A stretch of DNA of 64,000 bases from Bradyrhizobiaceae bacterium (GTDB lineage Bacteria; Pseudomonadota; Alphaproteobacteria; Rhizobiales; Xanthobacteraceae). Under the pieces are notes generated by a model. The model was not told where the DNA came from. It did not search any database and saw nothing but the letters and a program-made list of their open reading frames with translations. Location: NCBI GenBank assembly GCA_020853885.1, contig JADYXZ010000017.1:1-64000 (forward strand), given 5' to 3'. The translations under genes and the position numbers were made by a program. Shown here piece by piece: positions 9,405 through 16,380 of this stretch (position 1 is its first letter; every line of letters begins with the position of its first letter).

Positions 9405-10094
9405 ATGCGCCACGACGACCTCACGCAGATCCGCAAGCTCCCGTTGTTCTCCAAAATGAGTGACGCGCATTTCGCTTCGCTCATGAAAGCCGCGCTGTTT
9501 CAGCGCTTTCCCGAGCAGGTGATCCTGATCGAGGAGGGGCATCGGCCGGACTTCCTCCACGTCGTCGTCGAAGGCTCGGTTGAATTGTTTGCGCGGCACC
9601 GCGGCCGCGAGACGACGATCGAAATCATTGCTCCGGTCATGACGTTCATCCTCGCAGCGGTGGCGCAGGATGACGTTTACCTGAAGTCTGCGCGCACGCT
9701 GACGCCGGCACGGATTCTTCTGATTCCGGCACAGGCCGTTCGCGACATGATCGGACGCGATGCGGCATTTGCGCACGCTATGATCAGCGAGCTCGCACTC
9801 CGCTATCGCGGCATCGTGCGTGCACTGAAGAATGAGAAGCTCCGCTCTGGCAGCGAACGCCTCGCCAACTGGATTCTGCGCACAAGCCGGGAACAGGAAA
9901 ACAGCAACACGATCGAGTTGGGTTATGAGAAGCGCACGCTCGCGTCGCGGCTCGGCATGGCGCCGGAGAATTTGTCGCGGGCGTTGTTGCAACTGGCCAA
10001 GCACGGCGTCGCGAGTCGCGGCAGAAAGATCGAGATCACCAATCGCAAGGCGCTTACATCCTTTGCCAGTCCCGACCCGTTGCTGGACAGTTGA
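9405..10094 (+). CDS. Cysteine-free Crp/Fnr-family regulator, NarR/NnrR-like
   Basis: A 229-aa transcription factor with an N-terminal cyclic-nucleotide-binding-type beta-roll (about 15-130), a dimer helix, and a C-terminal winged HTH with recognition helix PENLSRALLQLA. The E-x-x-S-R pattern is the FNR one that reads TTGAT half-sites. There is no cysteine in the whole protein, so it cannot hold the FNR Fe-S cluster through Cys. This fits the NarR, NnrR or DNR groups, which answer nitrate/nitrite or NO. It is divergent from the nar operon, the arrangement of narR in Paracoccus, which supports a local role in activating narK-narGH. The exact subgroup is not settled by eye. Confidence 0.82.
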   Translation: MRHDDLTQIRKLPLFSKMSDAHFASLMKAALFQRFPEQVILIEEGHRPDFLHVVVEGSVELFARHRGRETTIEIIAPVMTFILAAVAQDDVYLKSARTLTPARILLIPAQAVRDMIGRDAAFAHAMISELALRYRGIVRALKNEKLRSGSERLANWILRTSREQENSNTIELGYEKRTLASRLGMAPENLSRALLQLAKHGVASRGRKIEITNRKALTSFASPDPLLDS

Positions 10095-10103
10095 AGTTAC
10101 GGT

Positions 10104-10117
10104 TGATGCAGATCAAC
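10104..10117 (+). promoter_or_regulatory. Perfect FNR/FixK box upstream of the DUF6455 gene
   Basis: TTGAT-GCAG-ATCAA matches the consensus dyad in all 10 half-site positions. It starts 10 nt after the stop of the NarR-like gene and ends 64 nt before the ATG at 10182, so it should drive a separate low-oxygen transcript. An AT-rich stretch (10138-10150) is suitably placed for a -10 element. Confidence 0.85.
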
Positions 10118-10181
10118 GCTTCTTCGCGTTCAAATGAGAAATTAAATTCCAGGATAACTTCTGCTTTCTTGGGAGCCTGAC

Positions 10182-10550
10182 ATGACCGCCCTCCGCGAAT
10201 ATGTTGAGGATTGGGTCGCGGCGCTTCGAAAATCCGCCGAGATCGATCGGATCGACAGCAGGGAGCTTGACCGTCTTGCGGCTGACGCCGGCATTTCGGT
10301 TGCGGAACTACGAAGCTTCGCCGCAGCGTGGCCGGATTCGGCAGCGCTACTCGACCGCCGCCTCGCATATCTGAATCTGACGCATGTGGCGCAAGCCAAT
10401 CCGGATGTCTTCCGCGATATGCAACGCGTCTGCACGCAGTGCGGGGTGAAGGGCCGGTGCGAGCACGACATGGATCGTGATCCTGCCGATCCGGTTTGGC
10501 AGCGCTATTGCCCGAACGTGGATACGCTGCGCGGGCTGTCTCGCAACTGA
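10182..10550 (+). CDS. DUF6455-type small Cys-motif protein
   Basis: This 122-aa protein has a C-terminal Cys cluster, C-x2-C-x5-C and a further Cys about 16 residues on (RVCTQCGVKGRC then RYCPN), suggesting a metal or Fe-S site. The N-terminal 85 residues look helical and soluble. I assign it to DUF6455 from the overall pattern; the function of that family is unknown to me. A GGGAG ribosome site sits 6 nt before the ATG. The perfect FNR/FixK box upstream and the neighbouring oxygen and nitrate regulators argue for a role under oxygen limitation. Confidence 0.8.
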   Translation: MTALREYVEDWVAALRKSAEIDRIDSRELDRLAADAGISVAELRSFAAAWPDSAALLDRRLAYLNLTHVAQANPDVFRDMQRVCTQCGVKGRCEHDMDRDPADPVWQRYCPNVDTLRGLSRN

Positions 10551-10630
10551 CTGCGGGCGTCGTCTCGCGCGGGCGCGACTGCGGCCGTCTGTTCCCGCTC
10601 GCTCGGCTTGATCCGAAAACAGTCGGTGCG

Positions 10631-11032
10631 TTAGGGGACAGACGGCCGCCCGCGGTCGAGCGCACGGCGCACGCTGTCGATCAGCGTATTGCCGAACAAC
10701 GGCTTCTCCACGATCGGAACACCGGCGATCGCCGCGCGCTCCCGCAGCGCCGCGGTGGGATGCGTGGTGATGAGGATGGCAGGCGTCGCGATCTGGCGTT
10801 TGCGCAGCTGCCGCAGCAGATCCAGCCCATCGGTTCCGCGCAGATTGAAGTCGATCACCAGGCAGCCGCTGTTCAGGACGTCGTCAGAACTCAGCAGCTC
10901 TTCCGGGCTGCTGAAGGTCTGCACCGCGAATCCTTCGATCTCGAATGAGAACTTCAAGGAGTTCAGCACGGCGGGGTCGTCATCGATGATGACGACGAGC
11001 GGACTTCTCTGCTCAATGACGTTATCGGGCAT
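10631..11032 (-). CDS. Receiver-only response regulator beside fixJ
   Basis: A 133-aa single CheY-like receiver domain. Acidic pocket DDD is at 17-19, the phospho-acceptor is D61 (VIDFNLRG), switch Thr residues are at 89-90 and conserved Lys is at K110 (VEKP). There is no output domain. It lies after fixJ in the same direction but has its own FNR/FixK box (11101-11114) 68 nt upstream, implying induction by FixK. A receiver-only gene (FrrA, recalled) sits in the equivalent place in Bradyrhizobium. It could act as a phosphate sink or feedback partner of FixL; that is inference. Confidence 0.87.
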   Translation of the reverse strand: MPDNVIEQRSPLVVIIDDDPAVLNSLKFSFEIEGFAVQTFSSPEELLSSDDVLNSGCLVIDFNLRGTDGLDLLRQLRKRQIATPAILITTHPTAALRERAAIAGVPIVEKPLFGNTLIDSVRRALDRGRPSVP

Positions 11033-11100
11033 GCCGTCCGCAACAAGGAATTCATTTGCCAGCCTATGCGGCAGGAGAACTCATGCGCGGGCGGAATATC

Positions 11101-11114
11101 TTGATTTAGCTCAA
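11101..11114 (-). promoter_or_regulatory. FNR/FixK-type box upstream of the lone receiver gene
   Basis: TTGAT-TTAG-CTCAA matches the dyad in 9 of 10 half-site positions and lies 68 nt before the ATG at 11032. The distance is the same as for the narK box, which supports a functional, phased activation site. Confidence 0.72.
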
Positions 11115-11141
11115 GTGGCAGCTCACTCTGCGGCCCGGAGC

Positions 11142-11780
11142 TCAATTTTTCCGTGCTTCCTTGTTTCCTTCCAGCAGACCGGCGACGAGCGCCATGCGCA
11201 CGAGCTCCGACAGGCTGCCGGCCTGCATCTTGGTCATGACATTGGCGCGATAGATTTCCACCGTTCGCGGGCTGATGCCGAGGTCGAAGGCGATATTCTT
11301 GTTCGGGTGCCCGGCGACGAGCCCCTCCAGGACCTGCCGTTCCCGGGGAGATAATGCTGCAATGCGGGAATTGATCTCGGCGCGGTCCGTCTCGCGCTTG
11401 AGGTCCTTCTCGTAGCGGTTCATGGCCGAGCGCACGGCCGCGAGCAGGGCATCGTCGTCGAACGGCTTCTCGAAAAAATCGACGGCGCCGAGCTTCATCG
11501 CTTCGACCGCAAGCGGCACGTCGCCGTGGCCGGTGATGACGATCACCGGCAGCTCGAACGGCAGCTTCCGCAGGCGCTGCAGCAGTTCGATGCCGCTCAC
11601 GCCGGGCATGCGCACGTCGGTGATGACGCAGCCGGGATCGACCGCCGGCAGCACTTCGAGGAATGCGGACCCCGATTCATAAGTGCGCACCCGAAGCTCC
11701 GCCGCCTCGAGCAGGAACCTGAGCGAATCGCGGGCCGCCTCGTCATCGTCGATGACGTGGACGACGAGGTTATTTGGCAT
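11142..11780 (-). CDS. fixJ: Oxygen-responsive response regulator FixJ
   Basis: A 212-aa NarL/FixJ-family regulator phosphorylated by FixL under low oxygen. The N-terminal receiver has acidic residues DDD at 11-13, the phospho-acceptor D55 (ITDVRMPG) and K105. The C-terminal LuxR-type HTH spans about 145-205 ([15 protein letters not shown], then [13 protein letters not shown]). Its ATG overlaps the end of fixL by 11 nt, so the pair is co-translated. The expected target is the fixK promoter about 1.6 kb away, where a TTTCCCTTA element is visible. Confidence 0.95.
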   Translation of the reverse strand: MPNNLVVHVIDDDEAARDSLRFLLEAAELRVRTYESGSAFLEVLPAVDPGCVITDVRMPGVSGIELLQRLRKLPFELPVIVITGHGDVPLAVEAMKLGAVDFFEKPFDDDALLAAVRSAMNRYEKDLKRETDRAEINSRIAALSPRERQVLEGLVAGHPNKNIAFDLGISPRTVEIYRANVMTKMQAGSLSELVRMALVAGLLEGNKEARKN

Positions 11781-13296
11781 CGTCGTATTCCTCTTTCGTC
11801 ACCGCGCGCAGGCTGAACCGGAAAATAGTCCCGCCTCCCGGATTTGGCTCGGCGCTGATCTGTCCCCCGTGCGCTTCGACAATCGTTCGTGAGATCGACA
11901 GGCCGACGCCCATACCTTGCGCTTTCGTCGTGAAAAACGGCTGGAAGAGCTGCGAGGAGACCTCGGCCGGAATCCCGGATCCGGTATCCGCCACGCTGAT
12001 CTCCAGCATATTATCGTCGATTGATCTCGTCCGAATGAGCAGCTCCTTGCGGTCCATCCCGTCCATCGCTTCGATTGCGTTCCGGATCAGGTTCAACAGC
12101 ACTTGTTGAATTTGCACCTTGTCGGCAAGAACGAGATCCACGTTGGGGTCGAATTGAAAGCGGACCCGTATTCCGAGTTCCTTTGCGCCGACAAGCGCCA
12201 GCGCGCTCGCCTCTTCGACGAGCTTCGAAATGCTTTCCACGCGCCGTTCGCTTTCGCCGCGCGCAACGAAATCACGTAGCCGCCGGATGATTTGCCCCGC
12301 CCGCAATGCCTGATCGGCGGCCTTGTCGATCGCGCCGCGCACGGTGGCAACCCGCTGATCGCCGATGTTCTCGAGCAGCCGGCTGGAGCCCTTCATGTAG
12401 TTGGCGATCGCCGAAAGGGGTTGATTCAATTCGTGCGCCAGCGCCGAGGCCATCTCGCCCATCGCGGTCAGCCGCGAGATGTGGACGAGTTCCGATTGCA
12501 GTTCCTGCAGTCTGGTTTCGGTTTCCTGGCGCTCGGTCAGATCCCGGACGAACCCGGTGAAAAAACGCCGGTTGCCCGACCGCATTTCCCCGACCGCAAG
12601 CTCCATCGGAAACGTCGAGCCGTCCTTGCGCTCGCCGACCACGACGCGGCCGATGCCGATGATCCGCCGCTCGCCGGTGCTGAGATAGCGGTGGAGATAT
12701 CCGTCGTGGCTTTCCCGGTACGGGGAGGGCATAAGGATGTTGACATTCTTCCCGATCGCTTCGGAGGCGTCGTAACCGAACAGCCGTTCGGCGGCCAGAC
12801 TGAAGGACTGGATGATTCCATGTTCGTCGATGACGATCATGGCTTCCGGAATCGTATCGAGGATGGATTTCAGGTGCGCTTCCCGTGCGATCAGCCGGCG
12901 GGTAGCGGAGGCCGAGCGGTCGCGGTTGCGCTGAAAGGCAAAGCCGGAAAATGCGATGGCAACACCGATGACGGCGAACGCCACCGCATTGATGATCTCC
13001 TCCGTGCGCATTGCCGAAAAGTTTTCGATCGGCAGCACGATGATGAGCGTCATCGCCGTTGCGAACAGCGCGGGCCCCAATCCGCCATACACCGCCGCGA
13101 CGAGCACGGCGGGCACGAAAAATAAGAGGTGCACCCCGGGCTCGGACATGGCCTGGGAAACTGCCAGGCGGGCCAGGGAAGCAAGCACCACGAGCCCCCC
13201 CGCCAGCGCGTACTGGATTGCAGCCGCGCGGATCGCGGTCCGGTCGTTGCGCGGGAGGGCAGGAGCGCTATCGGAAGGTGCGGCGATTTCGCGCAT
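11770..13296 (-). CDS. fixL: Haem-PAS oxygen sensor histidine kinase FixL
   Basis: A 508-aa membrane-anchored kinase. Residues about 23-120 hold three or four TM segments (DUF4118-like), then a PAS domain (about 140-255) and a HisKA/HATPase core with phospho-His H288 in [10 protein letters not shown]. The proximal haem ligand is H197 (ESHDGY), 14 residues before R211; R203 and R217 match R206 and R220 of B. japonicum FixL (recalled numbering), while its H214 is Arg here. I chose the ATG at 13296 because the open frame to 13575 would run across the fixK start. Divergent from fixK. Confidence 0.95.
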   Translation of the reverse strand: MREIAAPSDSAPALPRNDRTAIRAAAIQYALAGGLVVLASLARLAVSQAMSEPGVHLLFFVPAVLVAAVYGGLGPALFATAMTLIIVLPIENFSAMRTEEIINAVAFAVIGVAIAFSGFAFQRNRDRSASATRRLIAREAHLKSILDTIPEAMIVIDEHGIIQSFSLAAERLFGYDASEAIGKNVNILMPSPYRESHDGYLHRYLSTGERRIIGIGRVVVGERKDGSTFPMELAVGEMRSGNRRFFTGFVRDLTERQETETRLQELQSELVHISRLTAMGEMASALAHELNQPLSAIANYMKGSSRLLENIGDQRVATVRGAIDKAADQALRAGQIIRRLRDFVARGESERRVESISKLVEEASALALVGAKELGIRVRFQFDPNVDLVLADKVQIQQVLLNLIRNAIEAMDGMDRKELLIRTRSIDDNMLEISVADTGSGIPAEVSSQLFQPFFTTKAQGMGVGLSISRTIVEAHGGQISAEPNPGGGTIFRFSLRAVTKEEYDDAK

Positions 13297-13372
13297 TCTT
13301 GGTCGGGGCTGGTGTTGCAGGGGCGGGAATGATGGCTCCCGGCTGTGAATGTGGTGAAAACATAGCCGAATA

Positions 13373-13395
13373 TCTACGGGATTTCCCTTAGGGAC
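13373..13395 (+). promoter_or_regulatory. Candidate FixJ operator in the fixL-fixK intergenic region
   Basis: The stretch contains TACGGG followed by TTTCCCTTAGGG, whose core CCCTTAGGG is palindromic. TTTCCCTTA resembles FixJ-bound sites described upstream of rhizobial fixK and nifA, as I remember them. It ends 68 nt before the fixK ATG. The match was made by eye only. Confidence 0.45.
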
Positions 13396-13463
13396 ATGAT
13401 CTGAATTTCGGGCGGTCCTTCCCCTCGATATCCGTTCGCCATCGGATTTCGGAGGATGTAGCC

Positions 13464-14168
13464 ATGCCCGTCCAGACCCCGATTGCAAGCCTTCCTTCCA
13501 AGACGGCGACCGCCAAGCCCACAGCCACCGCCCGTGCGAAGCAGCCGAACGGCCAGGAAGGTCTGGCAGAATCACTGGGTCTGATGGGGGCGGTCATGCC
13601 CTATCCGCGGAACGCGGAAATCTTCGGTGAGGGTGAGCCCGCCGACTATCTCTACAAGGTCGTGGGCGGCGCTGTTCGCACCTACAAGCTCCTCGACGAC
13701 GGCCGCCGGCAGATCGGTGGTTTCTATCTCCCGGGCGACATTTTCGGCCTCGAAGCCGGCGCCGACCACCGCTTCACGGCGGAAGCGATCTCCGACTCGA
13801 TGGTCCTAGTCGTCAAGCGCAGCACGCTCGTCGCGCTCGCGGCGCGCCAAGTCGACCTCGCGCGGGATTTGTGGACGTTGACGGCCCGCGAACTCGCCCA
13901 TGTACAGAATCTGATGTTGACGCTGGGCCGCAAGACGGCGCAGGAGCGCGTCGCTTCTTTCCTGCTCGAGATGGCAAGCCGGAATTCGAATTGCGACGCG
14001 GTTGAGTTGCCGATGTCGCGTCAGGATATCGCCGACTATCTTGGCCTCACCATTGAGACCGTTTCGCGGACGTTGACGCAGTTGGAAAATTCCGCGGCGA
14101 TCTCGTTGCCAAGCTCGCGCCGCGTTATACTGCGCAACATGGCAGCCTTGCGAAAGCTGAATGCCTGA
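13464..14168 (+). CDS. fixK: FixK-type Crp/Fnr transcription activator
   Basis: This 234-aa regulator relays FixLJ signalling to FNR-box promoters. The cNMP-like beta-roll spans about 45-130 and the HTH about 180-215, with recognition helix [14 protein letters not shown] (E-x-x-S-R). The N-terminal Cys cluster of FNR is missing, which defines the FixK class; only one Cys (C177) is present. The residue before the HTH is S185 in LPMSRQD, whereas B. japonicum FixK2 has its redox-sensitive C183 there (LPMCRRD, from memory). GGAGG lies 8 nt before the ATG. Divergent from fixL, followed 43 nt later by a small conserved gene. Confidence 0.93.
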   Translation: MPVQTPIASLPSKTATAKPTATARAKQPNGQEGLAESLGLMGAVMPYPRNAEIFGEGEPADYLYKVVGGAVRTYKLLDDGRRQIGGFYLPGDIFGLEAGADHRFTAEAISDSMVLVVKRSTLVALAARQVDLARDLWTLTARELAHVQNLMLTLGRKTAQERVASFLLEMASRNSNCDAVELPMSRQDIADYLGLTIETVSRTLTQLENSAAISLPSSRRVILRNMAALRKLNA

Positions 14169-14211
14169 TCCACGCTGGTAACAAGAACTCAGCAACGAGG
14201 GAGGGGAGGAA

Positions 14212-14592
14212 ATGACGACGACCCTGCCGCGCGCCTTTCGCCGCATCCGCCTCGATCTCGCCCGCGAGCCCGGTCATCCGGAGGGCAGCCGCAAGTTCGG
14301 CTACATTTTCGTTGCGCCGCTCGATCAGGACGGACGCATCGATCCGGCCCTTTGGAAGGAGCATCGCGATCATTGCCGCGTTGTGCGGATCCGGCCCGAC
14401 GATCAGGATGTCGGCCATCTCGTGCAGCAGCGGAACGGCGAATGGGCCTTCCGCTACGATGTCGACGGAGATGAACCGGACGAGCCGGGGTATCGGTTTG
14501 GCGACGAACGATTTGTGCTCGGCGAGTATGTCTCGGTTCGCGATCACGAAGACATGCACACGTTCAGGGTTTCTTCCGTGGAGCACGTCTGA
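14212..14592 (+). CDS. Conserved hypothetical protein downstream of fixK
   Basis: A 126-aa soluble, acidic protein with no TM helix or signal. Recognisable stretches are RAFRRIRLDLAREPGHPEGS at the start and KEHRDHCRVVRI in the middle. Similar proteins occur, as I recall, near FixK or cytochrome oxidase genes of alphaproteobacteria, but no function is known to me. GGGGAGG precedes the ATG by 2-3 nt. It probably shares the fixK transcript, which ends at the hairpin at 14638-14661. Confidence 0.75.
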   Translation: MTTTLPRAFRRIRLDLAREPGHPEGSRKFGYIFVAPLDQDGRIDPALWKEHRDHCRVVRIRPDDQDVGHLVQQRNGEWAFRYDVDGDEPDEPGYRFGDERFVLGEYVSVRDHEDMHTFRVSSVEHV

Positions 14593-14637
14593 ACGAATCC
14601 ACCGCTAATTTTACCGCAGTTCCTCCCGAAGCAAAAA

Positions 14638-14661
14638 GCGCCCGGCATTTCTGCCGGGCGC
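14638..14661. terminator. Bidirectional rho-independent terminator
   Basis: A perfect 10-bp stem, GCGCCCGGCA / TGCCGGGCGC, with a 4-nt loop. It is flanked by AAAAA on the left and ACTTTTA on the right. It serves both the convergent fixK-side transcript and hsp20. Confidence 0.88.
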
Positions 14662-14687
14662 ACTTTTATCTTGGCATTCCGATCAAT

Positions 14688-15158
14688 TCATGCCGCTGTC
14701 TTGACTTCGATCTTCTTCGTTTCCTTTGCCGGCGGCTTTGGGACGGACACTTTCAGCACGCCCTTGGAAATGGCTGCCTTGATCTTCTCGGGATCGACGC
14801 CGGCGGGGAGTTCGATTGTCCGCGAGAATGAGCCATAGCTGCGTTCGATCAGGCGATAGTTCTTGTCCTTCTCTTCCTTCTCGGATTTCTTTTCGCCGCG
14901 GATCGTCAGCAGTCCGTCGGCCACGTTGATTTCGACATCCTTCTCCTCGAGTCCGGGCAGCTCTGCCGTCAACTCGATCTCCTTGTCCGTCTCATAAACG
15001 TCCATCCGCGGCACCAGATCGGTCGTTCCGAAGCTGGGAAAACCGCGTGAAAAATCGTCGAACAGGCGGTCGATCTCGCGGTGCAGGGCGCCGAACGGGC
15101 TGACCTGACCGGGCCTCGATCGATCCCGGCCAATGGGAATGAGCGATTTCAGGTTCAT
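14688..15158 (-). CDS. Small heat-shock protein, Hsp20 family
   Basis: A 156-aa ATP-independent holdase. The alpha-crystallin domain covers about 50-145 and includes the AAISKGVLKVSVPK strand with the A-x-x-x-G-V-L signature. The C-terminal anchoring motif is weak (IEV instead of I-x-I). I place the start at the ATG at 15158, which has GGAGG 5 nt upstream; an upstream in-frame GTG at 15164 overlaps that ribosome site. An FNR/FixK box (15221-15234) lies 62 nt upstream and divergent CBS-BON has its own, suggesting hypoxia-linked rather than heat-only control. Confidence 0.93.
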   Translation of the reverse strand: MNLKSLIPIGRDRSRPGQVSPFGALHREIDRLFDDFSRGFPSFGTTDLVPRMDVYETDKEIELTAELPGLEEKDVEINVADGLLTIRGEKKSEKEEKDKNYRLIERSYGSFSRTIELPAGVDPEKIKAAISKGVLKVSVPKPPAKETKKIEVKTAA

Positions 15159-15220
15159 GGGCACCTCCGTCGGAAATGGCGTTGCCGGAGTACGTAGGCC
15201 CCCTTCATCATTCTCCTACA

Positions 15221-15234
15221 TTGATCCGCGTCAA
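15221..15234 (-). promoter_or_regulatory. FNR/FixK-type box upstream of hsp20
   Basis: TTGAT-CCGC-GTCAA, a 9 of 10 match to the dyad, lies 62 nt before the hsp20 ATG. It is one of two boxes in this divergent region. Confidence 0.72.
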
Positions 15235-15285
15235 AAGTTTGGCTTCGCGTGATGCGGCAGCTATTCTGACCGATGGTCTTCGCGC

Positions 15286-15299
15286 TTGACGCACATCAA
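15286..15299 (+). promoter_or_regulatory. FNR/FixK-type box upstream of the CBS-BON gene
   Basis: TTGAC-GCAC-ATCAA, a 9 of 10 match to the dyad, ends 51 nt before the ATG at 15351. Its centre is 65 bp from the hsp20 box, so both promoters of the pair can be controlled separately. Confidence 0.72.
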
Positions 15300-15350
15300 A
15301 CCGCCCTCCTGTGAAGGGTGCAATTGATCCCGCAGTCTTGGAGAACGGCC

Positions 15351-16043
15351 ATGAAAGCCAGCGATGTAATGACGACGAACGTCGTGACGGTGCAGCCCGA
15401 CGTCTCCGTGAAGGACGTTGCCGATATTCTGGTCAAGCGCGGCATCAGTGCTGTGCCGGTGGTGAACGAGCGTGCGGAGTTGGTGGGAATCGTCAGCGAG
15501 GGCGATCTCCTGCATCGGACGGAAACCGGCACGGTGCAGCCCCGTTCCTGGTGGCTGCGGTTATTGACGAACGAAGAAGTGCTCGCTTCCCGCTTCGTGA
15601 AGGCGAACGCAAGAAAGGTGCAGGACATCATGACCCGCGACGTGGTCACGGTTGGTCCGGACACTTCGCTCGGCGAAATCGCCACGCTCCTGGAGAAGAA
15701 GCGGATCAAGCGCGTGCCGGTGGTCAAGGACGGCAAGCTCGTCGGGATCGTGAGCCGCGCGAATCTGGTTCAGGCGCTGGCGGCGGCGCAGAAGGATATC
15801 CGGCTGGCGGCCGCTCCGAGCGACGCGGCGATTCGCGACAAGCTGTTGGCTCGCCTGAACAACGAGCCTTGGGCGCACAGCTCGCTGCTCAACGTGGTCG
15901 TCGAGAACGGGGTCGTGGACTTGTGGGGCATTGTCCGCTCGGCTGCCGAACAGCAGGCAGTGCGCGTCGCCGCCGAGACGACTGCGGGCGTTCGTCAGGT
16001 CAACGATCACCTCATCGTCCGGCAGCTGGAAGGAGCTTTCTGA
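15351..16043 (+). CDS. CBS-CBS-BON domain protein
   Basis: A 230-aa cytosolic protein with two CBS motifs (about 1-60 and 85-150) that usually bind adenine nucleotides, then a C-terminal BON domain (about 160-228, VVDLWGIVRSAAEQQAV). The first CBS starts MKASDVMTTNVVTVQPD and the second VQDIMTRDVVTVGPD. Such proteins are found in oxygen-limitation and stress regulons, but the partner is unknown. GGAG sits 7 nt before the ATG; an in-frame GTG 33 nt upstream lacks a ribosome site. It carries its own FNR/FixK box. Transcription probably ends at the hairpin at 16207-16246. Confidence 0.9.
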   Translation: MKASDVMTTNVVTVQPDVSVKDVADILVKRGISAVPVVNERAELVGIVSEGDLLHRTETGTVQPRSWWLRLLTNEEVLASRFVKANARKVQDIMTRDVVTVGPDTSLGEIATLLEKKRIKRVPVVKDGKLVGIVSRANLVQALAAAQKDIRLAAAPSDAAIRDKLLARLNNEPWAHSSLLNVVVENGVVDLWGIVRSAAEQQAVRVAAETTAGVRQVNDHLIVRQLEGAF

Positions 16044-16068
16044 GGTTTGATTGACGGCCGGATCGGCC

Positions 16069-16133
16069 TTAGGGTGCGATCGTTTCAGGTGGAAGCGAGA
16101 ACGCTTCCACCTAAAGCGTGAATCGCACCCTAA
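16069..16133. repeat. REP-like palindromic element (TTAGGGTGCGAT family)
   Basis: Outer arms TTAGGGTGCGAT (16069-16080) and ATCGCACCCTAA (16122-16133) enclose a perfect inner stem AGGTGGAAGCG / CGCTTCCACCT (16087-16112) with loop AGAA. It is not followed by a T-tract and looks like a mobile intergenic repeat. Confidence 0.85.
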
Positions 16134-16143
16134 ACTTTTGAAT

Positions 16144-16205
16144 AGGGTCGGATTCACGACTTGGATGGAATCGCAAGGCGATTCCATCCAAGTCGATCCG
16201 ACCCT
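16144..16205. repeat. REP-like palindromic element (AGGGTCGGAT family)
   Basis: Outer arms AGGGTCGGAT (16144-16153) and ATCCGACCCT (16196-16205) enclose a perfect 15-bp inner stem starting CTTGGATGGAATCGC at 16160 with loop AAG. Its architecture matches the neighbour 10 bp away, although the sequences differ. With that neighbour and the terminator, it accounts for most of the gene-free stretch 16044-16380. Confidence 0.85.
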
Positions 16206-16206
16206 C

Positions 16207-16246
16207 GCGCCCGCCCGCGCTTCGGTGTCGGCGGGCGCTTTCTTTT
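16207..16246 (+). terminator. Rho-independent terminator after the CBS-BON gene
   Basis: Stem GCGCCCGCC / GGCGGGCGC followed by TTTCTTTT, separated from the CBS-BON stop by the two palindromic repeats. Confidence 0.75.
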
Positions 16247-16380
16247 CAACCTCGCTGGATCGCATCGGCCTTGAGCGACCCGCTCTTGTCCTCGCGCAGT
16301 CGAACCGGACCGGCAGCATGCGTGGAAGCAGCGAACATGATATGAGCAGGGCATTCCGCATTCTGACCGGGACCCCCGAC

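Noticed and set aside
13297-13575. N-terminal extension of FixL
   Set aside because: It would overlap the fixK start and ribosome site and has no FixL-like sequence; the ATG at 13296 is better.
16051-16380. N-terminal extension of the crotonase-family gene
   Set aside because: The frame runs through two palindromic repeats and a terminator, which are not protein-coding elements.
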